In this document: piece by piece, positions 1 through 5,926 of the stretch
Layout of the letters: each line of letters starts with the position of its first letter
How positions within the stretch are numbered: the first letter of the stretch is position 1
Assembly (NCBI GenBank): GCA_937890485.1
Contig: CALBXN010000127.1
Location: 1-9,904, forward strand
Direction of reading: 5' to 3'
From: an uncultured Treponema sp.
Lineage (GTDB): Bacteria; Spirochaetota; Spirochaetia; Treponematales; Treponemataceae
DNA length: 9,904 bases
Notes under the pieces: model-generated
Seen by the model: only the letters and a program-made list of their open reading frames with translations
Told to the model about the DNA's origin: nothing
Databases searched by the model: none
Program-made: the position numbers and the translations under genes

Positions 1-148
1 TGAAAAAATTAATTTGAAATATAATCTTGCAGAAACTTATAATGATGCTGTAGGATTTTATAGAAAAAATAATTTTGCAATTACACAATTTGAAAAAATT
101 TACAACAACACAAAAGTAATTCGATTCAAATGTGAATTGATAAAATAA
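1..148 (+). CDS. C-terminal end of a GNAT-family N-acetyltransferase (partial, enters from the left)
   Basis: An open frame runs from the left edge (first whole codon at 2) to TAA at 146-148 and encodes 48 residues. The visible part contains AETYNDAVGFYRKNNF, which is the end of the GNAT fold: the acceptor-side pattern in which an acid and asparagine-rich loop is followed by a helix with FYRK and an aromatic turn, then a final beta strand (VIRFKCEL). In this family the protein transfers an acetyl group from acetyl-CoA to an amine. The acetyl-CoA-binding loop and start lie outside the window, so the substrate cannot be inferred. The next start is only 18 bases downstream on the same strand. 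The family call rests on the tail motif alone and is fairly secure; specificity is unknown. Confidence 0.7.
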   Translation, partial: EKINLKYNLAETYNDAVGFYRKNNFAITQFEKIYNNTKVIRFKCELIK

Positions 149-166
149 ATTTTAAGAGAAAAACAT

Positions 167-295
167 ATGAATTTATCTTGGTCTGAATTAAATAAAAATA
201 TACAAACTGAACTCAAAAAGAAAGAAACTTTTTCACAAGGAATTAATTCTTTAATTTTTCTACGTAACGAAATTCACAAATTGGGTTACGAGTAG
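167..295 (+). pseudogene. 42-codon ORF, probable 5' remnant of a DinB-like protein gene
   Basis: ATG at 167 to TAG at 293-295 gives a hydrophilic 42-residue peptide beginning MNLSWSELNKNIQTEL and containing KKETFSQGINSL and FLRNEI. From memory, this pattern (W-x-E-L, K-K-E-T-F-x-x-G, then L-R-x-x-I) resembles the first helix of DinB/DUF664-type four-helix proteins of about 150-170 residues, so about three quarters would be missing. A weak purine-rich stretch (AAGAGAA, 153-159) lies upstream. The likeness stops near residue 36, just where two short inverted repeats begin, suggesting that a deletion or recombination removed the rest. It could instead be a genuine short protein or chance. The DinB resemblance is recalled, not searched. 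Confidence 0.4.
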
Positions 296-311
296 TTTGT
301 ACTGCGGACTA
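263..311. repeat. Two adjacent short inverted repeats at the end of the gene remnant
   Basis: CGTAAC (263-268) is the reverse complement of GTTACG (285-290), with a 16-nt loop. Directly after it, TAGTTTG (293-299) pairs with CGGACTA (305-311) around a 5-nt loop, using two G-U pairs if transcribed. The stretch is visibly richer in G and C than its surroundings and covers the stop codon of the 167-295 remnant. No T-run follows, so it is a poor terminator. It may be a recombination scar; the half sites do not match integron core sites. Confidence 0.4.
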
Positions 312-324
312 AAAATTTTATATA
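297..324 (+). promoter_or_regulatory. Possible promoter for the CPBP protease gene
   Basis: TTGTAC (297-302) and TATATA (319-324) are spaced 16 nt apart, a loose sigma70-type arrangement 27 bases before the ATG at 352. The likely start near 331 would leave a short leader containing the strong AAGGAGG. In DNA this AT-rich, TATA-like hexamers are common, so the call is weak. Confidence 0.25.
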
Positions 325-351
325 AACTTTTAATTTTCAAAAGGAGGCTTT

Positions 352-1113
352 ATGCTAAAAAAAATTTTTTGTAATAAAAGATTTTCAGGAATTGTTTGGG
401 CTTTTATTGTTGGCGCTCTTTTTATGGGCTTTTCAATTTTGGGAGTTACATTAATGCCAACAAATGTTTCTTGGTACATTTATAGTTCAGTTTTAAGAAT
501 TGTTTTTGGTTTTATTTGTTTATTTATCTTGAATAAATTTTTAGGCCGTTCAATAAAAGATGTGTTGAGTTTTAAAAATCCTAAACTTGCGTTTATTTCA
601 GGTTTTGGTTTTATTTTTTATGTTGCATTTTTTATTATAACATACAAAGTCGGATATATGGGAACAGTTGGATTGCCGCTTGGATTATTTTGGACGCAAA
701 TAATTTTTCAGCAAATTACAACAGGCTTTTACGAAGAACTTAATTTTAGAAGTTTGTTGTTAGAAGGATATTTTAACGATAACAAAGATTTTAAAAATAA
801 ATTGTTTTATTCATTGTTGAGTTTTATTATTTTTGGTGCACTTCATGTTATAACTGATTTTAGTTTATCAACTTTTTTAAGTACAGGAAGTTTTGGTTTT
901 GTAATGGCTGTTATTTATATGAAATCCAAAAATATTATTCTTCCAATGATTTTACATTTTGTTGAAGATGTTTTTGCAAATTTGTTTCCATACACACTAT
1001 TTAATAATTTACCTTTGTTTGAAAATCTTTTTACTGCATTATGGTATGTAAATATCGGAATGATAATTTATTCTATTGTAATTCTTTTTATAAAAGATAA
1101 AAAAGAAATATAA
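352..1113 (+). CDS. CPBP-family intramembrane metalloprotease (CAAX protease/Abi type)
   Basis: This 253-residue polytopic membrane protein carries the CPBP glutamic-protease motifs in order: EELNFR at residues 128-133 (EExxxR), FGALH at 161-165 with H165, and a final helix LHFVED with H202. These residues form the buried catalytic site of the Rce1/CPBP fold, which in the family cleaves peptides in or near the membrane; bacterial members are linked to peptide maturation, bacteriocin immunity or unknown roles. Several hydrophobic segments are visible, at roughly 13-34, 42-64, 79-98, 107-125, 150-166, 178-215 and 222-246. The start is set by a near-perfect AAGGAGG (341-347) 4 nt before the ATG, the strongest ribosome-binding site in the window. 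The gene lies 24 nt before the next plus-strand gene and is probably co-transcribed with it. No bacteriocin-like gene is beside it, so the substrate is unknown. Confidence 0.88.
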   Translation: MLKKIFCNKRFSGIVWAFIVGALFMGFSILGVTLMPTNVSWYIYSSVLRIVFGFICLFILNKFLGRSIKDVLSFKNPKLAFISGFGFIFYVAFFIITYKVGYMGTVGLPLGLFWTQIIFQQITTGFYEELNFRSLLLEGYFNDNKDFKNKLFYSLLSFIIFGALHVITDFSLSTFLSTGSFGFVMAVIYMKSKNIILPMILHFVEDVFANLFPYTLFNNLPLFENLFTALWYVNIGMIIYSIVILFIKDKKEI

Positions 1114-1137
1114 ATAATTTTTTAGGAAAATATCATT

Positions 1138-2118
1138 ATGCAAGTTTTAGATTTTTATAAATTAGAAAAAACTCAACAAAATTTTTGGAAAGAAAAAATA
1201 AAATTAGCAAATTGGGGTGCAGCAGATTTTTTAATTTCATTAATTGATAAAAATGAATTTTACAAAACTCTTGGTGAAGATTCAAAATTATTTTTATTGA
1301 CTAAAGAAACTGAATTGATTTGTTTTTGTACATACACAAATCAAGATTGTATTCGCGATGAAAAACTTTTTCCGTGGATTGGTTTTGTTTTTACATTTGA
1401 AAAATTTAGAGGTAATCGTTTTGCCTTTGATTTATTCGATTATATTTTTGAAACAGAAAGAGAAAAGCGAAATCCTGTAGAAAAAATTTATATTGCAACT
1501 GACCATGAAGGTTTGTATGAAAAATATGGTTTTACATTTTTAGAAAAGCGTATTGATGTTTGGGGTGATGACTGTAAAATCTTTTATAAAAATGTTGTTT
1601 CTCATCCTAAGATTGAAACTGAAAGAATGATTTTACGAATGTATAAAAATCGAGATTACGAACAAGTTTTCAAATGGACTGGTGATCCAAAAGTAAATAA
1701 ATTCATGATGTATACACTTTACGAAAAAGCTAGTGATGTAAAAAAATGGTTTAATATTTTGTATCAAAATGAAAAAGAAATTGAATTAGCTTTTGAATTA
1801 AAAGAAACTGGCGAACTAATTGGTGGCGGTGGAATCGGATTTGATTCACAAAAAAATTCCTGGGTAATCGGTTATAACTTACGTCCTGAATTTTGGGGAA
1901 AGGGTTTTACAGTAGAAGCTCTTTCTGCAATGATTGATTACGCAAAAGAAAAATATGGCGTTAAAAAAATTGAAGGAACTTTTGCAATAGATAATATTGG
2001 AAGTCGTCGTGTTATGGAAAAATTAGGAATGACTTTTGAAAGAGATACTGAATATTCAAAGTTTGATGGTTCTGTAACTTTCAAGGCAAAAACTTTTTCA
2101 AAAATAATTGCAGATTAA
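1138..2118 (+). CDS. Tandem two-domain GNAT acetyltransferase (N-terminal GNAT fused to RimJ/RimL-type GNAT)
   Basis: This 326-residue protein is about twice the usual GNAT length and reads as two acetyltransferase domains. Residues 1 to about 152 form a divergent GNAT: FEKFRGNRFAFDLF (87-100) sits where the acetyl-CoA loop should be, and YEKYGF (127-132) is the usual terminal motif. Residues about 158-326 form a standard GNAT_3/RimJ-RimL domain: TERMILR opening (161-167), loop RPEFWGKGF (249-257), and NIGSRRVMEKLGM (286-298). The second domain is probably the active acetyl-CoA-dependent enzyme; the first has lost the clean RxxGxG/A pattern and may recognise substrate. One uninterrupted frame spans both, with no internal stop. 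The start has AGGAA at 1124-1128, 9 nt upstream. It follows the protease gene by 24 nt and is followed by a hairpin terminator. The substrate is unknown; drug, peptide or ribosomal-protein amines are all possible. Confidence 0.85.
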   Translation: MQVLDFYKLEKTQQNFWKEKIKLANWGAADFLISLIDKNEFYKTLGEDSKLFLLTKETELICFCTYTNQDCIRDEKLFPWIGFVFTFEKFRGNRFAFDLFDYIFETEREKRNPVEKIYIATDHEGLYEKYGFTFLEKRIDVWGDDCKIFYKNVVSHPKIETERMILRMYKNRDYEQVFKWTGDPKVNKFMMYTLYEKASDVKKWFNILYQNEKEIELAFELKETGELIGGGGIGFDSQKNSWVIGYNLRPEFWGKGFTVEALSAMIDYAKEKYGVKKIEGTFAIDNIGSRRVMEKLGMTFERDTEYSKFDGSVTFKAKTFSKIIAD

Positions 2119-2136
2119 ATTAACATGTGATAAAAT
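2108..2136 (+). promoter_or_regulatory. Candidate extended -10 promoter upstream of the YhbS-type acetyltransferase
   Basis: TTGCAG (2108-2113) lies 17 nt before TAAAAT (2131-2136), which is preceded by TGA to make the extended -10 TGATAAAAT. The predicted start is around 2143. This would give the 2259 gene its own promoter with a leader of about 115 nt that contains the hairpin at 2181-2223. The same TGnTAAAAT form, with the same 7-nt gap to an ATG, occurs before the nucleotidase at 8240, which adds weight. It overlaps the end of the upstream coding region. Confidence 0.4.
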
Positions 2137-2143
2137 AATCTAT

Positions 2144-2185
2144 ATGATTAAGACAATGGATTTATGTAGAATTGTTTTTTGCTAG
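2144..2185 (+). CDS. Possible 13-codon leader ORF ahead of the acetyltransferase
   Basis: ATG at 2144-2146 opens a 13-codon frame (MIKTMDLCRIVFC) closing with TAG at 2183-2185, which lies inside the 5' arm of the terminator hairpin. It has no Shine-Dalgarno sequence, but the candidate -10 ends 7 nt before the ATG, so it would be read from a leaderless mRNA. The placement resembles leader peptides that control attenuators. In AT-rich DNA a 13-codon ORF arises easily by chance, and nothing shows that it is translated. Confidence 0.2.
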   Translation: MIKTMDLCRIVFC

Positions 2186-2223
2186 GAGATTGCCTTAGTG
2201 TAATTTTTTAGCAGTCTCCTAGT
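2181..2223 (+). terminator. Intrinsic terminator or attenuator hairpin
   Basis: CTAGGAGATTGC (2182-2193) pairs with GCAGTCTCCTAG (2211-2222) over 12 bp with one G-U pair, extended by an outer G-U (2181/2223). The loop is 17 nt, and a T-rich tract with interruptions follows directly (2223-2242). It is the strongest stem in the window and lies 63 nt after the stop of the double-GNAT gene, so it most simply ends that transcript. The stem core TAGGAGA (2183-2189) is repeated exactly as the Shine-Dalgarno sequence of the next gene (2242-2248), so the 3' arm TCTCCTA (2215-2221) can pair with either copy. Confidence 0.8.
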
Positions 2224-2258
2224 TTTATTTTTATAATTTTTTAGGAGAAATAATTTTA

Positions 2259-2888
2259 ATGAAAACAAATTTTACAATTAGACAAGAAGAGTCTAAAGAT
2301 TTTTTTACAGTTGAAAATTTAGTGCGTGAAGCATTCTGGAATGTTTATCAGCCTGGTTGTGATGAACATTTTATTGTAAATCATTATCGAAACAATCCAG
2401 ATTTTATCAAAGAACTTTCTTTAGTTTTAGAAGTTGATGATAAAATAATTGGATACATAATGTATTCTAAAGCACAGATTGATTGTAATGATGGAACTAA
2501 ACTTGATGTTGCAACCTTTGGACCTCTCGCAATTCATCCAGATTTTCAGCGACAGGGTTTTGGAAAAATCTTAGTTGATTATTCTTTAGAAAAGGCAAAA
2601 GAACTTGGTATTCCTTGTGTGCTTATATGTGGCAGTGGTGAGTTTTACGAAAAGAGTGGATTTGTACCTGCTACTACAAAAGGAATTCGCTATGCAGATG
2701 ATCCAGAAGGGGATGCTCTTTACTTTTTGTGCAAAGAATTAAAAGAAGATTTTTTAAAAGATATTTTTGGAATTTATCATGATCCCAAAGGATATTTTGT
2801 TACTCATGAAAATCCAGAAGATTTTGAAAAATACGATTTGAAATTTCCTAAAAAAGAAAAACTAAAATTACCAGGACATATTTTTTAG
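2259..2888 (+). CDS. GNAT-family N-acetyltransferase, YhbS-like
   Basis: This 209-residue cytoplasmic acetyltransferase has a textbook acetyl-CoA site: GPLAIHPDFQRQGFGKIL (88-105), where Q97-K103 supply the Q/RxxGxG/A pyrophosphate loop, followed by the helix DYSLEKA. FYEKSGF (129-135) is the usual late GNAT motif. A C-terminal extension of about 50 residues, with NPEDFEKYD (185-193) and a lysine-rich KLKLPG near the end, is typical, as I recall, of the YhbS/COG3153 group. The physiological substrate of this group is poorly known. The start is chosen by TAGGAGA (2242-2248), 10 nt before the ATG; no earlier in-frame start has a ribosome-binding site. Expression may be controlled by the upstream hairpin, whose 3' arm is complementary to this ribosome-binding site. 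A weak terminator follows the stop. Confidence 0.87.
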   Translation: MKTNFTIRQEESKDFFTVENLVREAFWNVYQPGCDEHFIVNHYRNNPDFIKELSLVLEVDDKIIGYIMYSKAQIDCNDGTKLDVATFGPLAIHPDFQRQGFGKILVDYSLEKAKELGIPCVLICGSGEFYEKSGFVPATTKGIRYADDPEGDALYFLCKELKEDFLKDIFGIYHDPKGYFVTHENPEDFEKYDLKFPKKEKLKLPGHIF

Positions 2889-2900
2889 TTTAAATTATTA

Positions 2901-2936
2901 AAAGTGTGGGGAAGTAAATTATTATTTCCACATTTT
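2901..2936 (+). terminator. Weak hairpin terminator after the YhbS-like gene
   Basis: AAAGTGTGGGGA (2901-2912) can pair with TTTCCACATTTT (2925-2936) over 12 positions, three of them G-U, around a 12-nt loop. The core TGTGG/CCACA is fully Watson-Crick. TTTTGTTTT at 2933-2941 partly forms the stem and partly the tail. It begins 13 nt after the stop of the acetyltransferase. Because the A and T flanks are symmetrical it could work in either direction, but efficiency is probably modest. Confidence 0.5.
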
Positions 2937-2955
2937 GTTTTCAAGGATAAAATTT

Positions 2956-3630
2956 ATGACAAAATTAAAACTATTATTTAACGCACTAACAAAATTTTTT
3001 GTTGGTTTTATTTTAATTTCCTTGCTTTTATTTTTACCAGCTGGAACTTTTAATTACAAAAACGCATGGCTTTTTATTGCTTTGCTTTTTTTACCAATGT
3101 TTATTTTAGGAATTTTACTATTTATAAAATCACCAGAACTTTTAGAAAAAAGATTAGATGTAAAAGAAAAAGAAAAAACACAAAAAGGGGTTGTAGGTTT
3201 TTCTGCAATTTTATTTATTGCTAGTTTTTTAATTTCAGCTTTTGATTTTAGATTTTCTTGGTCTAATGTTCCTCTTTGGTGTGTAATTTTTGCAAGCACA
3301 GTTTTACTAATTTCCTATGGAATGTATGCTGAAGTATTAAGAGAAAATATTTATTTATCTCGAACAATAAAAGTTCAAGAAAATCAAAAAGTAATTGATA
3401 CCGGTCTTTATGGAATTGTTCGTCATCCAATGTATTTTTCTACAGTGTTTTTATTTTTATCAATTCCTGTAATCCTTGGTTCTTGGTGGGGTTTGCTTTG
3501 TATTAGTCCATATCCATTTTTTATTGCTATAAGAATTTTGAACGAAGAAAAAGTTTTAGAAGAAAATTTAGATGGCTACAAAGAATACAAACAAAAAGTT
3601 AAATTTAGATTAATTCCCTTTGTTTGGTAA
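2956..3630 (+). CDS. Isoprenylcysteine carboxylmethyltransferase-like membrane methyltransferase (ICMT/PEMT family)
   Basis: This 224-residue membrane protein has hydrophobic segments at about 12-30, 37-57, 79-97, 105-122 and 161-190. The C-terminal third carries the S-adenosylmethionine-binding signature of ICMT/PEMT-type enzymes: DTGLYGIVRHPMY (148-160) with the invariant R156-H157-P158, and NEEKVLEE (196-203) with E197-E198, followed by GYKEYKQKVKFRLIP (207-221). Family members methylate small lipids, isoprenyl-cysteine or amines at the membrane. Bacteria lack CAAX prenylation, so the substrate is unknown. The frame extends upstream to a TTG at 2935, but the ATG at 2956 is preferred because AAGGA (2943-2947) stands 8 nt before it and the extension lies in the terminator tail. 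The HAD phosphatase follows after 14 nt, suggesting an operon. Confidence 0.85.
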   Translation: MTKLKLLFNALTKFFVGFILISLLLFLPAGTFNYKNAWLFIALLFLPMFILGILLFIKSPELLEKRLDVKEKEKTQKGVVGFSAILFIASFLISAFDFRFSWSNVPLWCVIFASTVLLISYGMYAEVLRENIYLSRTIKVQENQKVIDTGLYGIVRHPMYFSTVFLFLSIPVILGSWWGLLCISPYPFFIAIRILNEEKVLEENLDGYKEYKQKVKFRLIPFVW

Positions 3631-3644
3631 TAAGGAAAATCTTT

Positions 3645-4406
3645 ATGAAAATGATTTTAACAGATTTAGATGAAACACTTTTGCATAGTGATAAAACAAT
3701 TTCATCTTATACAATAGAAATATTTAATCGTTGCAAAGAAAAAGGATTTCTTGTTGGATTTTGTACTTCAAGAGGAAAAGTAAATATAAAACCTTTTTTA
3801 GAAAAAATAAATCCACAAATAATAATTTGTAACAATGGAGCTTGTATTTATTACAATGATGAATTAATTCATACTGAATCTTTCACAATAGAAGAAACTA
3901 GAAAATTATTATCTACAGTTTTTAAAGTATGTGGAAAAAATTGTGAAATGACTTTAGATACCTTAGATAATATTTTCTGGAATCGTAAAGAAAATAAATC
4001 AGCCGTTTATGCAGATGATGCTATTTATAATGATTTTTCTGATTTTAATGAACCAGCTATGAAGTTTTGTGTAAAAATGCAAGATAGAAAAAAAGCAAAG
4101 GAAATTGCAAGTTCAGTTTCTTCTTGCGATTATCTTCCTTTTTCAGATATTCCTTGGTACAAGTTTTCTTCTGGAAATGCAACAAAAGAATTTGCAATTA
4201 AATTTTTATCAAAACATCTAAACATTCCTTTAGAAGAAATTATTTGTTTTGGCGATGATTTTAATGATATTGGAATGCTAAACCTTTGTGGGAAAGGAAT
4301 TGCTGTTTCTAATGCAATTTTAGAAGTGAAAAATATTGCTGATGAAGTTACACTTACAAATAATGAAGATGGAGTTGCAAAATATATAGAAAAGAATTTA
4401 TTTTAG
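3645..4406 (+). CDS. Cof-type HAD-IIB family phosphatase
   Basis: This 253-residue soluble haloacid-dehalogenase-fold hydrolase shows all four HAD motifs. Motif I is DLDETLL (7-13), with D7 as nucleophile and D9 as acid/base; the usual DxDGT glycine is a glutamate. Motif II is TSRG (41-44). Motif III is probably K181 in the segment after SSGNAT. Motif IV is GDDFNDIGML (203-212), which holds Mg2+. The region between motifs II and III (about 80-165) is the C2 cap typical of the Cof/IIB subgroup. These enzymes hydrolyse sugar phosphates, FMN or other small phosphomonoesters; the particular substrate is not readable. A longer TTG start at 3624 overlaps the upstream gene; the ATG at 3645 has TAAGGA (3631-3636) and fits the family start (MKMILTDLD). 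Its last 9 bases overlap the end of the convergent pyrophosphatase gene. Confidence 0.88.
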   Translation: MKMILTDLDETLLHSDKTISSYTIEIFNRCKEKGFLVGFCTSRGKVNIKPFLEKINPQIIICNNGACIYYNDELIHTESFTIEETRKLLSTVFKVCGKNCEMTLDTLDNIFWNRKENKSAVYADDAIYNDFSDFNEPAMKFCVKMQDRKKAKEIASSVSSCDYLPFSDIPWYKFSSGNATKEFAIKFLSKHLNIPLEEIICFGDDFNDIGMLNLCGKGIAVSNAILEVKNIADEVTLTNNEDGVAKYIEKNLF

Positions 4407-5036
4407 TTCTTCTAAAACTTTTTTGAAGAAATTTGCAAAGCCATTTTCTATAGCATTTTTATCAACTGCAAGATTGTCATCTAAATCATTATAATATTTC
4501 TCAGTTTTTATATCTACAGAAAGTGAGTCTAATGGAAATCCAGAAGTAATTTTTTGATGAGGTTTATCTACAAGATAAAAAGGTTCTATTTCTAAAGATT
4601 TATCCATGCTTGTAAAAATTTTATCTTTGTTAAAAATTAAACAAATTGCATTTTTATATCTTCCAATAATTTTTCCACCATGATTAAAAGCCAAATTTGA
4701 ATAATGTTTAATCATTTGTGTATCTTGTAATTCTTTGCCATTTATTCTTCGGATATGTGTACCTGGTTGTTCTTCTTCTGATAATTCATCAAAATACAAA
4801 CCTGAGTCACAACTAAAAAGTGGAATTTGTAAAACTTCATAATATGTTTTTGCTTTTATTATTGCATTTTCTAATGGATTTTTTCCACTTTCATCAATTT
4901 GTGGTAATTTAATATTTTTAAACTCTGAAATATTTTCTAAATCTTTTAATCCAAAAATTTCTATATCAAGAGTATTTGCAATTCTTTGCATTGATTTTAA
5001 TTTTGCATTGTTAGTTGTGGCATAAAGTAATTTCAT
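4398..5036 (-). CDS. Divergent HAM1/RdgB-type non-canonical purine NTP pyrophosphatase
   Basis: This 212-residue protein opens with ATTNNAK (6-12), the nucleotide-binding SxNxxK-like motif of the ITPase family. It continues with ESGKNPLENAIIKAK (49-63), the E-x-x-N-A-x-x-KA helix, and CDSGLYFDEL (76-85) with PGTHIRR (91-97), the counterparts of DDSGLxVxAL and PGxxSAR. Family members remove ITP and XTP from the nucleotide pool by releasing pyrophosphate. The C-terminal half is unusual: I cannot find the standard (F/Y)DPxF segment or the SHR motif. Instead it has GFPLDSLSVDI (166-176). It may be a distinct subfamily with altered base specificity. The start has no Shine-Dalgarno sequence, but a -10-like TGATAAATT ends 6 nt before the ATG. 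It follows the kinase gene by 26 nt and converges on the HAD gene with a 9-nt overlap. Confidence 0.78.
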   Translation of the reverse strand: MKLLYATTNNAKLKSMQRIANTLDIEIFGLKDLENISEFKNIKLPQIDESGKNPLENAIIKAKTYYEVLQIPLFSCDSGLYFDELSEEEQPGTHIRRINGKELQDTQMIKHYSNLAFNHGGKIIGRYKNAICLIFNKDKIFTSMDKSLEIEPFYLVDKPHQKITSGFPLDSLSVDIKTEKYYNDLDDNLAVDKNAIENGFANFFKKVLEELK

Positions 5037-5042
5037 AAAATA

Positions 5043-5071
5043 AATTTATCATATTATAAAAATTAAAACAA
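5043..5071 (-). promoter_or_regulatory. Candidate promoter for the HAM1-like gene giving a leaderless mRNA
   Basis: On the minus strand TTGTTT (5071 to 5066) is followed after 17 nt by TAAATT (5048 to 5043), preceded by TGA to make the extended -10 TGATAAATT. Only 6 nt (5042-5037) separate it from the ATG at 5036, and no Shine-Dalgarno sequence exists there. The alternative hexamer TATAAT just upstream would still give a leader too short for one. Confidence 0.4.
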
Positions 5072-5890
5072 TTCATCTAGTAAAATATAATAATTGATTT
5101 TTTCCCAATCAGGAATTATTCCTAATTTTTCAAAAAACAAATTTTCATCAAATTTATATTTTCCTTTTCCGTAAATTCCTACAGTATTATCTTTTAAACT
5201 TCTATAGCAAAGTGCAATATCATTCCATTTATCAAGAATTCCTGCTCTTCCTACATCAATAATTCCAAAATCAGTTTTATTATTTTTATTAAAAAAAATA
5301 TTTGGTAAACAAAAGTCCCCATGGGAAAAACATTTTTCTTCTTCTTTCATTGTAGGTTTATTTGCTTTTAACCAATTTAATAATTCTTGTGGATTTTCAA
5401 ATTTTCCTTTTTTATCTTCTGTAGAAAAAGTGTCCTCTTGACAATCTTCAATATCGACTAAATTATTTTTAACATTAAATTCTGCTTGTAAAAGTTTTTT
5501 TTCTAAATTATGTTTTGCATTTAAATTTGTAATATCTAAAGACCAAATTTTTTTTAAAATTTTAGAAAGAAGTTCTATTAATAAAATATTTTGAGATAAA
5601 AAATATTCATCACAAGACATTACAAAATTATTTTTGTCTAAAATTTCGTTTTGAATTTTTGTCATTAGAATATAAAGTTTGTTATCTATAATTTTTGAAT
5701 CAATTATTTTGGGAGAGATTATTTTATTAGATTTTTCTAGCCATAATAAAGTTTGTAATTCATTTTGAGCTTCAAAATTGTTTTCTTGAATTTTTAAAAC
5801 CGAATCATCAAAGATTAAAATTTGAGAATTTGACTTACCAATTGTGTCAATAGAATAATTAGTGTTATTTAATTTTTCAAAAACGGTCAT
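5063..5890 (-). CDS. APH(3')-like aminoglycoside phosphotransferase family kinase
   Basis: This 275-residue protein is close to the usual APH(3') length (about 264). The N-lobe has SVLKIQ (30-35), where K33 would contact ATP, and E44 lies in the following helix. The C-lobe has the catalytic loop HGDFCLPN (190-197) with D192 as base and N197 for metal, then IIDVGRAG (210-217) with the Mg-binding D212, and KWNDIALCYRSL (221-232), also conserved in APH(3') enzymes. The C-terminus ends DWEKINYYILLDELF, matching the APH(3') ending. APH(3') enzymes inactivate kanamycin or neomycin by ATP-dependent phosphorylation. This protein is diverged and has a charged, probably flexible insert at about 145-170, so resistance is an inference. 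No Shine-Dalgarno sequence precedes the ATG at 5890; a promoter-like -10 ends 6 nt before it. It is divergent from the AAC(3)-like gene. Confidence 0.85.
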   Translation of the reverse strand: MTVFEKLNNTNYSIDTIGKSNSQILIFDDSVLKIQENNFEAQNELQTLLWLEKSNKIISPKIIDSKIIDNKLYILMTKIQNEILDKNNFVMSCDEYFLSQNILLIELLSKILKKIWSLDITNLNAKHNLEKKLLQAEFNVKNNLVDIEDCQEDTFSTEDKKGKFENPQELLNWLKANKPTMKEEEKCFSHGDFCLPNIFFNKNNKTDFGIIDVGRAGILDKWNDIALCYRSLKDNTVGIYGKGKYKFDENLFFEKLGIIPDWEKINYYILLDELF

Positions 5891-5896
5891 AAATTA

Positions 5897-5926
5897 ATAC
5901 TATCATAATTTAATTATTATATGCAA
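5897..5926 (-). promoter_or_regulatory. Candidate promoter for the APH-like gene giving a leaderless mRNA
   Basis: On the minus strand TTGCAT (5926 to 5921) is separated by 18 nt from TAGTAT (5902 to 5897), preceded by TGA to make TGATAGTAT. Six nt then lead to the ATG at 5890, with no AGGAG-like sequence between. The -35 hexamer is the left arm of the 5920-5944 inverted repeat, so anything bound to that repeat would affect this promoter. Confidence 0.42.

Noticed and set aside
2184..2203. Start-stop element: AGGAGA, then GTG immediately followed by TAA (2198-2203) in the hairpin loop
   Set aside because: The spacing would allow initiation, but the ribosome-binding part is buried in the stem, and GTG-TAA arises easily by chance.
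2119..2258. Integron attC site, suggested by the 2181-2223 hairpin and cassette-like genes
   Set aside because: No core-site pair of the GTTRRRY/RYYYAAC type brackets the hairpin, no similar element follows the other genes, genes lie on both strands, and a T-tract directly follows the stem, as in a terminator.
2935..2955. TTG start extending the methyltransferase-like protein by 7 residues
   Set aside because: The TTG is in the tail of the upstream hairpin with no ribosome-binding site, while the ATG at 2956 has AAGGA 8 nt before it.
3054..3299. Open frame on the minus strand within the methyltransferase-like gene
   Set aside because: It is a shadow of a strongly supported gene in low-complexity AT-rich DNA, with no ribosome-binding site or recognisable domain. 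The same holds for the frames at 6206-6470, 6900-7399 and 9384-9689.
3624..3644. TTG start extending the HAD phosphatase by 7 residues
   Set aside because: It overlaps the previous gene and has no ribosome-binding site. The ATG at 3645 has TAAGGA and begins exactly at the family's first beta strand.
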